Of a stretch of DNA of 64,000 nucleotides, positions 21,725-32,510 are shown one piece after another. Both the position numbers and the translations under genes were made by a program. This DNA is from Nematopogon swammerdamellus. Lineage: Eukaryota; Arthropoda; Insecta; Lepidoptera; Adelidae. A model generated the notes under the pieces. That model ran no database searches. It had not been told where the DNA came from and saw only the letters and a list, made by a program, of their open reading frames with translations. The stretch covers positions 9,259,347 through 9,323,346 of the forward strand of contig OX336355.1 of assembly GCA_946902875.1 (NCBI GenBank), written 5' to 3'. Position 1 is the stretch's first letter, and every line of letters begins with the position of its first letter.

Positions 21725-22273
21725 CATGGTGGCCCAGTTATAGTGGTCCAAAAATAAGATTTTAAAAATTAAGGTAATCGTCACTTTCTATTGTAGGACT
21801 TTGTACAAATGATGTTAATTTTGAATATGTTACAGTTGTAACACCACAAAAATTTTTGGTCTGGAGAATTGTGATATATATAGGTAGTTTTTAAGGGCAT
21901 AGGCAAATCTCCGGTAGTACTTTTTTTCTTCACAGTGATTTTTCAAAAATTAATAAGTTTTAATGTAAACTGAACAAAAATTCACTGAAAGGGCTATAGC
22001 AACAGTACAGTCTAGGAGTAAACCTAAAAACTATTCATTACGTGCTAGCTACATGTCTCCTCTACTTCCATACCAAATTTTATTCAATTTTGTGGAATAG
22101 ATATCCAACTAGAGCGGTTTATGTGACAAAAATAGAGAAATTTCAAAAAAAGTTTAAAAAAATCATAACTTCTAAACTATTGATTTTCGCGGAACTAACG
22201 TTTTTTTAAATGAGTCAACATGACGTCCTCTATCTAAAAAAAATTTTTGGACCACTATAACTGGGCCACCCTG
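21725..22273. mobile_element. MITE of Tc1/mariner type
   Basis: The left end catggtggcccagttatag and the right end ctataactgggccaccctg are inverted, about 31 bp long (through agtggtccaaaaat). They are flanked by TA on both sides (21723-21724 and 22274-22275). The 549-bp interior has no coding capacity. Confidence 0.85.
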
Positions 22274-22330
22274 TATATTATTATTATGATATTAAGTGCA
22301 TACTGACCAAACGTTGTATGTATGTAATAT

Positions 22331-22352
22331 GAATGAATGAATGAATGAATAA
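22331..22352. repeat. (tgaa)n microsatellite
   Basis: About five copies of tgaa. Confidence 0.9.
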
Positions 22353-22576
22353 TAAAATGTATGTATGAAAATGCCACTTCTGGATGTCTATGTTATTAAT
22401 AGAGTATGGTCGTGTTTGCTTTTGCCCGCGGCTGTACTAGCAACATTTGTTGTGTCTATTCGCTAATCAGTGGAACGTCAGGGATCGCTGTGCAAAATGT
22501 TAGATCCATACGTTGTCTAGACAGTCAGGTTTATTAGGTAACACATACAAAATACAGAATTTGAATATTACATTAG

Positions 22577-23440
22577 GAATTTGCAGTCAATTTGGCCGAC
22601 GTTTCGGACTGGCGTGTGCAGTCCATCATCAGGGCGAGTGCTTGGCTGCGGTCGATCCCGCGGTTGACGGAACATTGCCAGTCAAACGCGAGCGGCTGCG
22701 TAGGTTGTAGGTGCAGTTGTGGGTAGGCATCATAGGCGCCGACTCCGTGGGTGCTCGGGGCTCCAGCACCCACGAGCGGTAAGTAGTGGGTGCGGAGCAC
22801 CCACGACGACCGATATAAAAAATGATGATCAGTAATCGGATTTGAGCTACGATAAATGTGCCTTATTTCCTTCCTACAAACTTATGAGCGGCCGCATTTA
22901 CACATTCACACTAGTGGCGCGGTGAATACGAACGTTATCATCATCATCATCATCATCAGCCTGTATCGGTCCACTGCTGGACATAGGCCTCTCCCAAGGC
23001 ACGCTATATAGTATTACTATATTATTCTCAAATTATTCTATAACATGCAATAGAATATAGGAGTACTACATGCGTAGGTACATTCGTGTAAATGTGTAAA
23101 TGCGGCAAATGCAAAACATTGTGCAAATGTTTTGCGAATCAATGCTTCCGGGTGCCGCCGGGAGAATTAGAGAAAAATTAGAGAAGCGTATGTCCAGCAG
23201 TGGACGGCAACACGCTGATGATGATGATGATTGTTCAATCTAGGATTTTATACTTATCTTCTTTTCTTCTCTTCTTTATCATTTAAAACAAGTGGCTAAA
23301 GTAAAAAAAAAATTCGCGAGCACCCACGAGGATTTCTAAAAGTCGGCGCCCCTGGTAGGCATCAATTCGGTTTGGGCACTCTCCCTGATGATGGACTGCA
23401 CGCGCCAGTCCGAAACGTCGGCCAAATTGACCGCGAATTC
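22577..23440. mobile_element. foldback element split by a hAT-type MITE
   Basis: tcaatttggccgacgtttcg, ggactggcg and gtgcagtccatcatcaggg at 22587-22640 are mirrored by ccctgatgatggactgc through cggccaaattga at 23385-23430. Removing 22731-23354 plus one target duplication leaves an element of about 230 bp. Confidence 0.8.
22731..23354. mobile_element. hAT-type non-autonomous element
   Basis: The ends CATAGGCGCCGACT and AGTCGGCGCCCCTG are inverted, followed inward by gtgggtgctcg on both sides. An 8-bp duplication GTAGGCAT lies at 22723-22730 and 23355-23362. Inside are LINE 3' scraps with atcatcatcatc (22938-23006, minus) and gatgatgatga (23180-23232, plus). No transposase. Confidence 0.85.
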
Positions 23441-23546
23441 TAACCATATGGTAAGCTAAATACCAATAATAAATACAAGACATTCGACCAAACGGTGACG
23501 GCATTTTAGGTTGATCTATGTAAAGCGTGTAATGTAATGATTCATT

Positions 23547-23690
23547 TTAGGGTTCCGTAACCGTAGGTAAGCTAACGCCTACGCCGACTAAGCTTACGCC
23601 GTCTGTCTGTCTGGCTGTGTGTTTGTCTGTCCGTCTTACTGCTATATCTTTTGAAATGTAAAATATTTAGCCGGTTGAAATTATAATATG
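23547..23690 (-). repeat. repeat E fragment
   Basis: agggttccgtaacc, acgccgtctgtctgtctgg and gccggttgaaatt are the 3' portion of repeat E in reverse. Confidence 0.75.
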
Positions 23691-23779
23691 TATAAATAGG
23701 TACGCGCGAGTGCGACCACGTGATTGCTACTCGCTTTGTCTATAAAAAAGTTGTTTAAAAAAATTCTTCCATTATAATT

Positions 23780-23870
23780 TTTTTATGTAATCCGGCTCAA
23801 TCAAAGGGGCACATGCTCCGACCAGCGAATATCACCTCCGAGAAGTTGCCATATCGGAGACTTCCCTTTG
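23780..23870 (-). repeat. SINE-A 3' fragment
   Basis: tttatgtaatccgg, catgctccgaccagcgaata and atcggagacttccc in reverse orientation. Confidence 0.8.
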
Positions 23871-24339
23871 GTTTGCTGATGACCACACGATGAAGGGTCG
23901 CATGATTTATTTTATTTCTAAGATACTGCAAGGATATCCGGAAGGATCTACAGAAACCCATTGCAGCCTTAAACGTACATCCGTAGGCTTCTAAGAGGCG
24001 CGAGAGTGTAATGTTGCGAAGTAGTCGCTGTGATACCACGGTGACGCTGAAGCGACGCTGAAGCGACGCCCCCGCAGCGCTGCGCCGCCCAAATTCTACT
24101 ACACACGCTGGAATTACACAAGTAGGTTAGTAGGCCGGGCGCCGCCGTCAGACTGTTTGCGCGCTATGTCCTGTAGGGGTGAAGTTATAATTTAAAATAT
24201 TATTTAATTTATATGTATTCATATAAGCAAAGTTTTTATTTCTTAAGTTTATTAATTTTTGCATTTTCAATTCTCACTCTTATGTTTATTTTCTACTACC
24301 TAGGTACCTAGTTACATTTCACTATATTAATCGACTCTC

Positions 24340-24470
24340 AAACATCGAAAGGTTGACTGGAAGAAATCTCTGTAAAGGATAAGTCCGCATTTGCGAATTA
24401 TGTAAATATTATATTGTTCTTGTTTATGTATTTTTTTAGCTAACATTTTCTATCTATAGAGAAAAGTGGA
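24340..24470 (+). repeat. LINE 3' untranslated tail
   Basis: ggttgactggaagaaatctc and ggataagtccgcatttgcg, followed by attttctatctat, match 45170-45295 and in part 50605-50700. This is the familiar 3' end of a lepidopteran non-LTR element. Confidence 0.6.
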
Positions 24471-24540
24471 AGGATATCACTCGTAAATAATCCTGACATG
24501 AAACTTACATTTTTAGTTTTGCACTTACAAGCTCAAACAT

Positions 24541-24815
24541 ACACACATAAATACAATGTCGTCATGCTGTATCCCGACAATCAGTGTAAGCACAGTAATG
24601 TTGTGCTGCAAGAACTTAGGTGAATTACAGCACAAAACCGACTACCACCACGTTTATTGAAACAAGACAATTATTAAGCAACAAGAAGGCTCCATTTACC
24701 TACCTACTGCATTATATGACTGCGGTGGACCGTACCAAGGCGACAAAAGGCTAGTCTGTCGGCCTTTAGTACGGCATCTTGTCCTTATCCCTTAGTAACC
24801 TGTAGGGCTATTATT
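24541..24815 (+). repeat. repeat C copy
   Basis: catgctgtatcccgacaatc, gttgtgctgcaag, gaattacagcacaaaaccga and cttatcccttag in order, 3' end diverged. Confidence 0.75.
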
Positions 24816-25089
24816 TTAATAATCAAATGGTTGAAGCTAGAATCTACTACGGATAGAAATCTGCGCGACTTTATGGATGCCTACCAGTGTGGTGGTCTAC
24901 AGTAGAGTACAAATAAAATACATATATTTATAATAGTACTAGAATAAATTTAGTATCATTGAAAGTTCGTAATCTTAAAAAAAGACATAAAAAAAATTAT
25001 ACTCCTACTTAACTAAAATGTACTTGACTAAAGTCATTTTAAGTCTAATGATTCTTCCAAAGCGATCGAAAAGGGATGACAAACTGAAA

Positions 25090-25290
25090 TTACCAGCGGC
25101 GGCGATGGCGGCGCGGAGGGGCGGCGCGCGGTAGCGGGCGAGGGACCGCGCCGCGCCTACGCCGCCGCCGCGCCGCCGCCGTGCCTCCCCGCCCGCTACG
25201 CGGCGCGATAGCGGCGAAGGCGGCAGCGGCGCGCGTAGCGGCGCTACGAACTTTCGTAGCAGTCTCTACGGAGTCGCCGAACGGCAAAGT
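25090..25290. promoter_or_regulatory. strongly CpG-rich island
   Basis: About 200 bp, nearly all G and C (ggcggcgcgcggtagcggg, acgccgccgccgcgccg), with partly mirrored halves around the ctacgccgccgccgcgccgc block. The leftward frame (Arg/Ala-rich) begins at TTG and has no ATG, so it is not called as a gene. It may be a promoter or non-coding first exon for a gene outside what was recognised. Confidence 0.35.
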
Positions 25291-25432
25291 CGTCTCTCTA
25301 TCTAGCCGCCTCGTTCACTTTTCACATACGTAAACTCACTTTCAATCTAACATATCAAAAATATATAAAAAAAAAATTATGTGCAGTGTAAAGTGGCTTT
25401 AAACTGTAGAAGAAACAACACTTTTGAAAAAT

Positions 25433-25891
25433 TCAAAATGTATAGTTGAAAACGATCGAAATCGATTTATTTTCAGTGTATATGTGTATGCCAGTTGTGA
25501 ACTCTAACCCAGTTTCGACACATGAGTGGTTCACACGTCGTCGGCTGTGGTGTGTCGTTATTATTATGTGAATAAATGAACAATTTACTGAAAACTTTCG
25601 GCGTCGGATTAGTTGGACAGCCGCGCGCCGCTCCAGGAGGAATGAATACGTGATTGTGGACAAACTTTCCATATAGAAAGGTAGGTGGACTTCATTTCTA
25701 TTAAGGTGTTCACTTTTATATTTGAGATTTTGCAAAGACGAATGTCCAACATTGACAACTTCGCACTTTTTTAAGTAATTTGCCCTAACATATCTAATAC
25801 CTTTTCTGGATTTATCAATACACACCTGCATACTGCTTAAGGCACGCTGAACAATGTCTTGATGAAATTTTGGAAAACAGTTCTTTGACAT
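25433..25891 (-). CDS. hypothetical 152-codon reading frame
   Basis: Starts with ATG at 25891 (aATGTCAAAG) and runs 152 codons on the minus strand, with HQDIVQRALSSMQVC, KGIRYVRANYLKK and LLERRAAVQLIRRRK. No domain, signal peptide or membrane segment recognised. It could be a chance frame, a TE remnant, or a first exon; the nearby CpG-rich island lies downstream of it. Confidence 0.25.
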   Translation of the reverse strand: MSKNCFPKFHQDIVQRALSSMQVCIDKSRKGIRYVRANYLKKCEVVNVGHSSLQNLKYKSEHLNRNEVHLPFYMESLSTITYSFLLERRAAVQLIRRRKFSVNCSFIHIIITTHHSRRRVNHSCVETGLEFTTGIHIYTENKSISIVFNYTF

Positions 25892-26894
25892 TTATTCATA
25901 TTTTTGAGTTACGTTAGTTTAGTTTGGAGTGCGAAGCGATATGAACTGTAATATCTTAGATAAAATTATGGTCAGCTAAAGCATCCTTAACAGTGTAATA
26001 ACTCTTTTCATTGAAATATAGCTATCTAATTACTACTAGGACTACTATTAGGACATATTTATTGATGATCTCGATGACTCATTCGGTTCCTCACATGTTA
26101 AATGTTTGATTCAAATCGTTTGAAACACAGAAAGCCTAACTGTGTTTTATTTCATCAAAGTAACTGATATTCTATTCGGAAATTCTCATGAGGTTAATAT
26201 CATTTGATTTTTATATTTTGTCTGTAATAATTTTGATTAATTTTCAATTTAGTTCTGAACATTGTAACTGTATCTGTTAATTTACGTGACCTATGCCTGA
26301 ATTAATAGACTATTTAGCTTCCGTCTACGCTATTTAGTAAGACTAGTCTTGACTGAGCGCCGCCGTATCCAGTGTGCCCAGTGCAGCAGCTCACTCAATA
26401 AGAGTGTGTCCATATACAACATTCAGAACACCTCCATCCTTTTCTTGTTCCGAAGCGATTTCTGACAACGATGGGTATAAAACTACATACCTCTAACATG
26501 ACAGGTCGGCGTATTACCATTTAGGCTATTCACGGCCTAAACCATGCATCCTCTTAAGCAGATAAATTGAATTACCGTTTATAGAATGCTAGTGGAAAAA
26601 AAGTATTTGTATCAGTTAGGCACTTCTCTTAACGATGCCGATTACCGACAATCCCCCGGCGCAGCGCGGCGCGGCGGCGGCGGGGGGTAGGCTACCCTTC
26701 CGCAACGATACGAGGGTTATGTAAAGCCATCTTTATTTCAAGGCTATCATATACGCACATTCACGTTATATTGCTGCAGAACGGCAATAAAAACAATTCG
26801 CCGAGCTATGAATAAATTATGCGAACAGAAATATTGGCTTTTGAAATGCACGCTTAAAGGGAAGGTTATTTGTAATAGAACAATATTTTTTATT
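25892..26894. other. intergenic sequence
   Basis: No gene recognised. A short GC-rich run (ggcgcggcggcggcgggg) lies at about 26660-26690. Confidence 0.35.
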
Positions 26895-27310
26895 ATTTTT
26901 TTTTATGTAATCCGTTATGGGTGGCTGAGTCGGAGGGGCCAAAGCGCATGCTCCGACCAGCCAATATCACCTCCGAGAAGGTAGGTGCCATACCGGAGAC
27001 TTCCCTGGATTGCTGGCTATACTGGACTAGAGGAGAACACAACCGAGGCGGCTATGCGGCCATCTTACATCCAGTACGGTGGTACCAACCCAGTCGGCTA
27101 CAATTTGAGCCTACCACCTAGTAAGGGGCAAGGGAAGGGACCTACGGTTTTAGTTTTTTTTTACACCGGTTCCGAACGGTGAAGCAGCAGGTGTAGGTAT
27201 GCACGTAAGTTTTTTCGTCAGAAAAAACTCATTGGTTCACGTCGACCGGATTCGAACCGCGGACCTCTCGCATGAGAAGCCGATGCCCAAACCACTCGGC
27301 CACTCGCCGC
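26895..27310 (-). repeat. SINE-A, near full length
   Basis: Minus-strand order: tRNA-like head at 27310-27250 (gcggcgagtggccgagtggtt, then ggttcgaatccgg), then a caccgttcggaac block, gtccct, gggttggtaccaccgtactg, cctctagtccagtatagcc, ggtatggcaccta, a ctccgactcagccaccc block and the tail ggattacataaaaaaa. Confidence 0.85.
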
Positions 27311-28452
27311 TCTACCATATTTATTAGTTTTAACTGCGCAACGGGAGGTATAGCCAGCTACACTTTTGGAAATATTCGTATTATGAAATTTATAAACCTA
27401 AGAAAGTATGTAATGAATACTTTAAAATACAAATTCCACCACGTTAATATTTGTAAAGGAACTTTTTTATTTATGCATTTTTCTTTTGAGATCGATTAAT
27501 TTAATGTTTTCTAATTAAGTCGAAGTTGCACCTATCCTATCCTTGATCCCAAGGGCCCCGCTCGCTGTCGTTAGAAAACTCTTGCAAAATATCTAAAAAT
27601 TGCCAATTAAAAGTGTGTTTTAAAAAGTTTGTAAGTAATAGAGACACATCTATTTCGTTCGTGCCGGGCCAAGGTGCGGCCCCAAAGTTTTCAGGAAACA
27701 CCATTTATTATTCATAAGTGCTAAACTCCCAAATCCCTTTGTTAAAAGTTTCGGGTTAACGAAATAAGCTGGATTTCGGAATAAGTTTACATTAACTAGA
27801 TCTGTATTGTTTATTTGGTTTGTTGGAAGTTTTCCCTTTTAAATTTTTATGGGATTATTCATGTAAAGTTTGGTCAAAATTAATAAATATCATGTTGTAT
27901 AAGTAGGTAGTACTCACGTAAACTCAATTAATGGATTGGTCGATAAATCTGGTTCCCTTAATATATAAGTTAAACTTAGTATTTAAGTCACCTATATTTA
28001 AAAAAACTATAAGGTATCTACCCGGTTCTTCCTTATAGATTGCATTGCTAAACGGGACATGACAAAAATGATGACGAACCATACTGAATGCATTTTATGT
28101 CTTAACGAAATATTGTTAATGTTTTGTTCTTTGTCGCGAAATAAATATCTGAATCTGAAATCTGAATCTGAAATCTGAATTTTGTAACTGGACGTTTCAT
28201 AGTACGCGGTACTAGTAGTGTATCACAGAAAGTTTATCCCAAGAGTGTGATCCTTTCCAATGATAAATTGGCAAAATGTCGAGTATGAGTTGCCCTCTGC
28301 GACAGAATTTCCAAACTTGATCTCGTGAATGTTTGGACTTTTAATCCCCGTCGTAAAGGTAGCATAGTTTGGTTCTTAGCTATGTTTGATGAAAATCAGG
28401 TCAGCCTATTCGAAGATCAGCAGCACTTTTCTTTCTTTTCTATTACGTCTCT
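27311..28452. other. AT-rich intergenic sequence
   Basis: No gene. At 28135-28182 a cgcgaaataaatatctgaa block followed by repeated atctgaatctga suggests a LINE poly-A-like tail. Confidence 0.4.
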
Positions 28453-28580
28453 AATAAAGCTTGAATAAAAGTTAAATGACAAATTTAAAAATACCATTAA
28501 CAGCCATTAATAAGGCAACAATATTTTCCGTTTAGTTATTAAAGGCTTCGGGGATCGCTAAGTAAATTAAATAAAACTCA
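28453..28580 (+). repeat. dispersed repeat I, copy 2
   Basis: Matches 17992-18122: agcttgaataaaagttaaa, then tttccgtttagttattaaagg and ggggatcgctaagtaaatta. Confidence 0.6.
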
Positions 28581-28682
28581 AAAATCTAAAAAAAATATCT
28601 GAATCGGAATCTTATGCGAAATTTCAGATAACTACGTGCTTTTAACACATACACAAAGCGTATACAGATAACAAACACACAG

Positions 28683-28910
28683 GTGGATAGATACATCCGT
28701 AGGAATGTTGGCTACCTAAATGTGGTCTATCGCTTACTCCACGGGGAGTGCTCGGAGGAGCTTTTTGGCGCGATGCCGCCGTCCCCTTTCCACCAGGCGC
28801 ACTGGGCAAGAATTGCATTCATACACGCTGGACTTGTCGCGCGGATGCGTACCAATCGGTTCTGCAGATCTTTCCTCAACATAACTGGTAAACCTCTTCC
28901 TGCCCATATT
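28683..28910 (+). pseudogene. LINE polymerase C-terminal fragment
   Basis: The frame reads VVYRLLHGECSEELFGAMPP, then SPFHQAHWARIAFIHAGLV and RMRTNRFCRSFLN. It parallels the C-terminal block of LINE-F at 3131-3576 (LRTHRFSKSFL) and typical lepidopteran LINEs (FYRxxxGECAEELF..IPPSPFY). It is broken after SFLN and followed directly by repeat C. Confidence 0.7.
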
Positions 28911-28921
28911 AATTACAGAAT

Positions 28922-29141
28922 AATACATACATATGTACATATCACACACGCTGAATCCCGACAATCGGGGTAAGCAGAGTAATTGGTGTTGTGCTGCAAT
29001 TACAGTATATGTACCCCCCCAATACAGTCTCGAGTCTTTCAAAAGGGTCGTAAATCGCCACCTGTCGCCCCGCTTACAACCGAATGTTCATGGGCGTCGT
29101 AAATACCTTATGGATGTTCTAGTCGCACTTTCAATAAAACA
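28922..29141 (+). repeat. repeat C copy, internally deleted
   Basis: cacacgctgaatcccgacaa, ggtgttgtgctgcaa, then a jump to gggcgtcgtaaatacctta and ctttcaataaaac. Confidence 0.75.
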
Positions 29142-29392
29142 TAAAAAAACATGTTATTTTAATGCCGTAGTAGACTGCCAGTAACCAATACCTAGTAGTG
29201 AGGTAAATATATTTTTGTCTCTATCACACAAGTGAAGATATTTCCAATTCACGTATGTTATATGTTCTCTGTTCGCGATAAACTCCGGAACCGATAAACC
29301 CATTTATAAGCCTCTTTTACGGGAGATATTGGAAGTTTTTTGACGTACAAACGAACATTCTTTACTAACTTACGAGTACATTCTTTAAACGT

Positions 29393-29562
29393 GTCGTATT
29401 AACAGCCTAGACAGCCTAGCAACAGTCTATAAGTGTCATACCAACAAATCTGCTGGTATGGCACCTAACTGAGCGTGGTTTCGCAAGGAGCGGTGATTTT
29501 GACTCTGTCGACTGCACCATTGGTCCCTCGGCACAACCACCCATGTTGGTTTACATAAAAAA
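29393..29562 (+). repeat. LINE-F 3' end
   Basis: cgtattaacagcctagacag, tggtatggcacctaactgag, gtcgactgcaccattgg and ggtttacataaaaaa match the 3' end of 3131-3576 in opposite orientation. Confidence 0.8.
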
Positions 29563-29733
29563 GGCACCCGGCCAAAACGTAAAAAAACAAGCCATCTTAA
29601 AAAATATAATTTCCTCTCAGTTTGTTTTCAGTGAGTGAGTGAGCAAGACAGCCCCGAAGCAGAAGTCGCATCTAGCGACACCGCTGGGTGCCTAGTAAAG
29701 AATGCCAGTCTATACCAGTTTACTTTTCTTTTC

Positions 29734-29832
29734 TTTTTTATGGAAACTGACACGGTTGGATACATCACCTACAACAGTGATGTCAGCCCATAACACCGGG
29801 TGAACTAGGTGCTATGTCAGTGCTTCCCTTCA
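29734..29832 (-). repeat. SINE-B 3' fragment
   Basis: tttatggaaactgacacggt, cagcccataacaccgggtg and cagtgcttccctt in reverse orientation. Confidence 0.85.
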
Positions 29833-30029
29833 CTTCACTACTTACTCATAAACTGACATAGTTTATGTAAGACGCTCATGACACAGTAGTAGTTAAGTTT
29901 GGATATGCTAATCGTGAGATTGTAAATTCTAAATTATAGTTGAATCTATAAATAATTTACACATTATAATATTTTTATTTCAGCCAACTAGGGCCATACA
30001 GTGAACAAGAAACTATAAAAACATAATGA

Positions 30030-30390
30030 AAACTCAAACTAAACAATATTAAAATAGTTATCAAATGAATCTAAGGTAAAAGTACCTAGCACACTTGCGG
30101 CATTTCCCCGCTGGATGGCAAGGCTAACTCGTTGGATGAAGTAAGCCTTCGATTGCGGGACACCAGTTACATCGACTAGAAGCTTCCCGAGCTTCTTCAG
30201 GAAACTCCTGGCACCAGAACTCCACGGACCGAGCGTCTCTACCGCAAAAGCAACAAAGTGAAAACTGTCGGCAAGATCACCGTATTTATTGCGTTTGAGG
30301 TCCTCTGCCCTGTTAATAATTAATAATTTTAGACATGGATGAATATAATTAAATGTAACCTGACACGGTGAGCTACATAGATTCATGATA
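30030..30390 (-). pseudogene. retrotransposon polymerase C-terminus, second member
   Basis: The leftward frame reads AEDLKRNKYGDLADSFHFVA, then FAVETLGPWSSGARSFLKKL, then YFIQRVSLAIQRGNAASVLG, ending DSFDNYFNIV. It is the intact-frame homologue of the broken fragment at 4690-5140. The upstream part (SPCQVTFNYIHP) is unclear. Function in the living element is not known to me beyond association with polymerase. Confidence 0.6.
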
Positions 30391-30421
30391 TTTGGTGTTC
30401 TGACTGCGCCCGGGTGTGCTT

Positions 30422-31184
30422 AGGGCTGCCACCTTTAGAAAATGGCCGACCCGGAGTATTCAGAAAATTCAAAATTTTCATGAAAAAAATTTTTATTTTC
30501 AGATGTATCATTTAGTAAGAAAAAGTATTAACAATTTTAATTTAAAAACATATAATTGTATTAACAATACAATTTAAACAATGCTGCTAGGATAGGACCA
30601 GCTTGATTTTTAAAATCATATTTTATATTTGTTAGTGATTTTTGACATTGAATAATTATGTCTTTTCGTTCGTTCCAGTATAGGCCCCGATATGATATAA
30701 AAATTTTGAGAAAATTACTCTGGACAATTTTGTCAGCTACAATTTGAGCCTAAAACAAAGACGATCGGGTTATGGGTTTGCCCTGTAGCTCAACCTTTTT
30801 GAAAAAATAAATTCACAGATTTCGTGCCTCACAGGCTCACACGACTATCGAGCACATTGGAAATGAATCTACGGAATTCGAAAAAATATTGTCGCTGAGC
30901 GACACGAGAAAGTCGGGATAAGGAAAAGGTTATTTGGGGTCTGATGATGGAGCCGGAAGGAAGCCATAGAAACTCCTAAACTACACGTGATAAGCCCATC
31001 GTGTTTATGGATAACTGGATGATCATCATCCAGTTATTCAGTCAGTCGAGTCGAATTCACCGCTCATCTCGACGCACCCCCCGCCCGGTCTAACCCGGAC
31101 ATATACGATGTTAACCCGTAGCCCGGATATACACCATTCAAACCCGTAGACTCCGGGTCAAACCCGGAGGGGTGGCAGGCCTAG
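30422..31184. mobile_element. hAT-type non-autonomous element
   Basis: The termini AGGGCTGCCACC and GGTGGCAGGCCTAG are inverted, with gacccggagt repeated inside both. The 8-bp duplication GTGTGCTT lies at 30414-30421 and 31185-31192. The interior is AT-rich on the left, with acccggacata/acccgtag repeats on the right, and has no transposase. Confidence 0.75.
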
Positions 31185-31204
31185 GTGTGCTTGATTTCCC
31201 GACC

Positions 31205-31365
31205 GCACGTCGATCCATTGCACCGGTTCCAAACGGTGAAGCTGTAGGTGTCAACGTAAATTAGAAAAAACACTCATTGGTGCATCTCGGCGCCGGATAC
31301 GAACGTCTGACCCTGAGATGAAGAGTCTAAGCCAAGGCCGCGCCGACCACCCGCCGCTTAGACCT
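31205..31365 (-). repeat. SINE-A head fragment
   Basis: The leftward head gcggcgggtggtcggcgcgg and a degraded B box (cgttcgtatccgg) lead to a caccaatgagtg block and accgtttggaaccggtgc. Confidence 0.65.
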
Positions 31366-31635
31366 ACCTCCTACCCATACTCATGTTCATATACATCCCT
31401 CCTAATAATAATATGAGGTAGCCACGGCCTGCACCCGCCGGCGTGCTTGGAGGCCGGCCCTTCCTTGTAATACCATTTTATTGTACATAGATAGGTAGGA
31501 GTTTTTTTTATATTAATTTCATGTATAGGTACTAAAATTAAATAATAAATAAAATTAAAATACGTAAAATTAACGTGGAAATATGTCTTGTACATAAAAT
31601 GTGATAATAAAGAAATAATAATATTATAACAATAA
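31366..31635. other. AT-rich spacer with LINE-like scrap
   Basis: gccggcgtgcttggaggc at 31438-31455 is also found, inverted, at 44346-44365. Otherwise nothing recognised. Confidence 0.3.
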
Positions 31636-31875
31636 TGCACTTAATGCCACTTAATATACGTGCCAAAGAAGGGCTTAATGGCTTCGGCAATTTCCTTCAG
31701 TCAACCCGGTGGACCTACATTTTTACATGGAATCCGAACCATGCAGTAGTGGGTATGCACGTAAATGTTTTCACATCCGAAAAAACTCATTGGTGCACGC
31801 CGGTTGGATTCGAACCTCGGACCTCTTGCAAGAGTAGCCGACGACGCCCAGACCACTTACCCACCCGCCGCCGCC
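31636..31875 (-). repeat. SINE-A2 copy
   Basis: Minus-strand head cggcgggtgggtaagtggtc with B box gaggttcgaatcc, then ggttcggattccatg, ccaccgggttgactgaagg and aagtggcattaagtgc tail; sister of 14118-14392. Confidence 0.8.
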
Positions 31876-31924
31876 TCCTACACATGTCATAATATTAGAA
31901 ACAGCATTTGGTTCCTTGGCACCA

Positions 31925-32070
31925 TGCCCCCTTCGTGCTCAGGGCTTGAGGAGGATTTATTATATTCTTAGTAAGTTTGTTTTGTTTTATTTAGGTATGT
32001 TTGTTATTTTGTATTAGTCAGTTTATTCTTATAAGTAGTTTAGTTTAGTATTAATTAAATTTTTTGATTG
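31925..32070 (+). repeat. repeat H, plus copy
   Basis: ctcagggcttgaggaggattt through ttgttttatttaggta and agtttagtattaatt; reverse complement of 9290-9535. Confidence 0.6.
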
Positions 32071-32399
32071 TTCCGTTTCGAGTTTCAACTCTTTTGAGGT
32101 AGGGAACCTAAAATTATACCATGTTTTACGACTGAAATATAAGCTCAGAAATCCTCAATAAACTATTAACTCGAACTACCATCTCGTATACATGAGAATG
32201 GGTTTGAATGATGATGCGCAGATGACGTCTGCAATGTCTGGGGGAAGGAAATGGCTTTCGCAGATTAAAGGGTTGTCGCGGTGCCGCGCGCAAAGCTTTC
32301 AGGATAAACCGAAATAGATACTTGAGAGCACTTTGGAGCACAAAATTACATAGTTTGATTTGCGGCATTCATGTTTACTATATTAAATTAATAGCACTA
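32071..32399. other. intergenic sequence
   Basis: Nothing recognised. Confidence 0.3.
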
Positions 32400-32490
32400 C
32401 CAGCTCAGTGTGGCCGGCACGAATAAAGGGAAGCGTTGACATGGCGCTTAGTTCATTAAGGTTTTATGGGCTAACATCACGGGTAGCTAA
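32400..32490 (+). repeat. SINE-B fragment, diverged
   Basis: ccagctcagtgtggccggca, gggaagcgttgacatggcg and atgggctaacatcacgg. Confidence 0.75.
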
Positions 32491-32510
32491 TTTGCATATG
32501 AACTGTTCAA

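Noticed and set aside
25090..25287. Arg/Ala-rich minus-strand protein
   Set aside because: Starts at TTG without ATG and reflects GC-rich composition.
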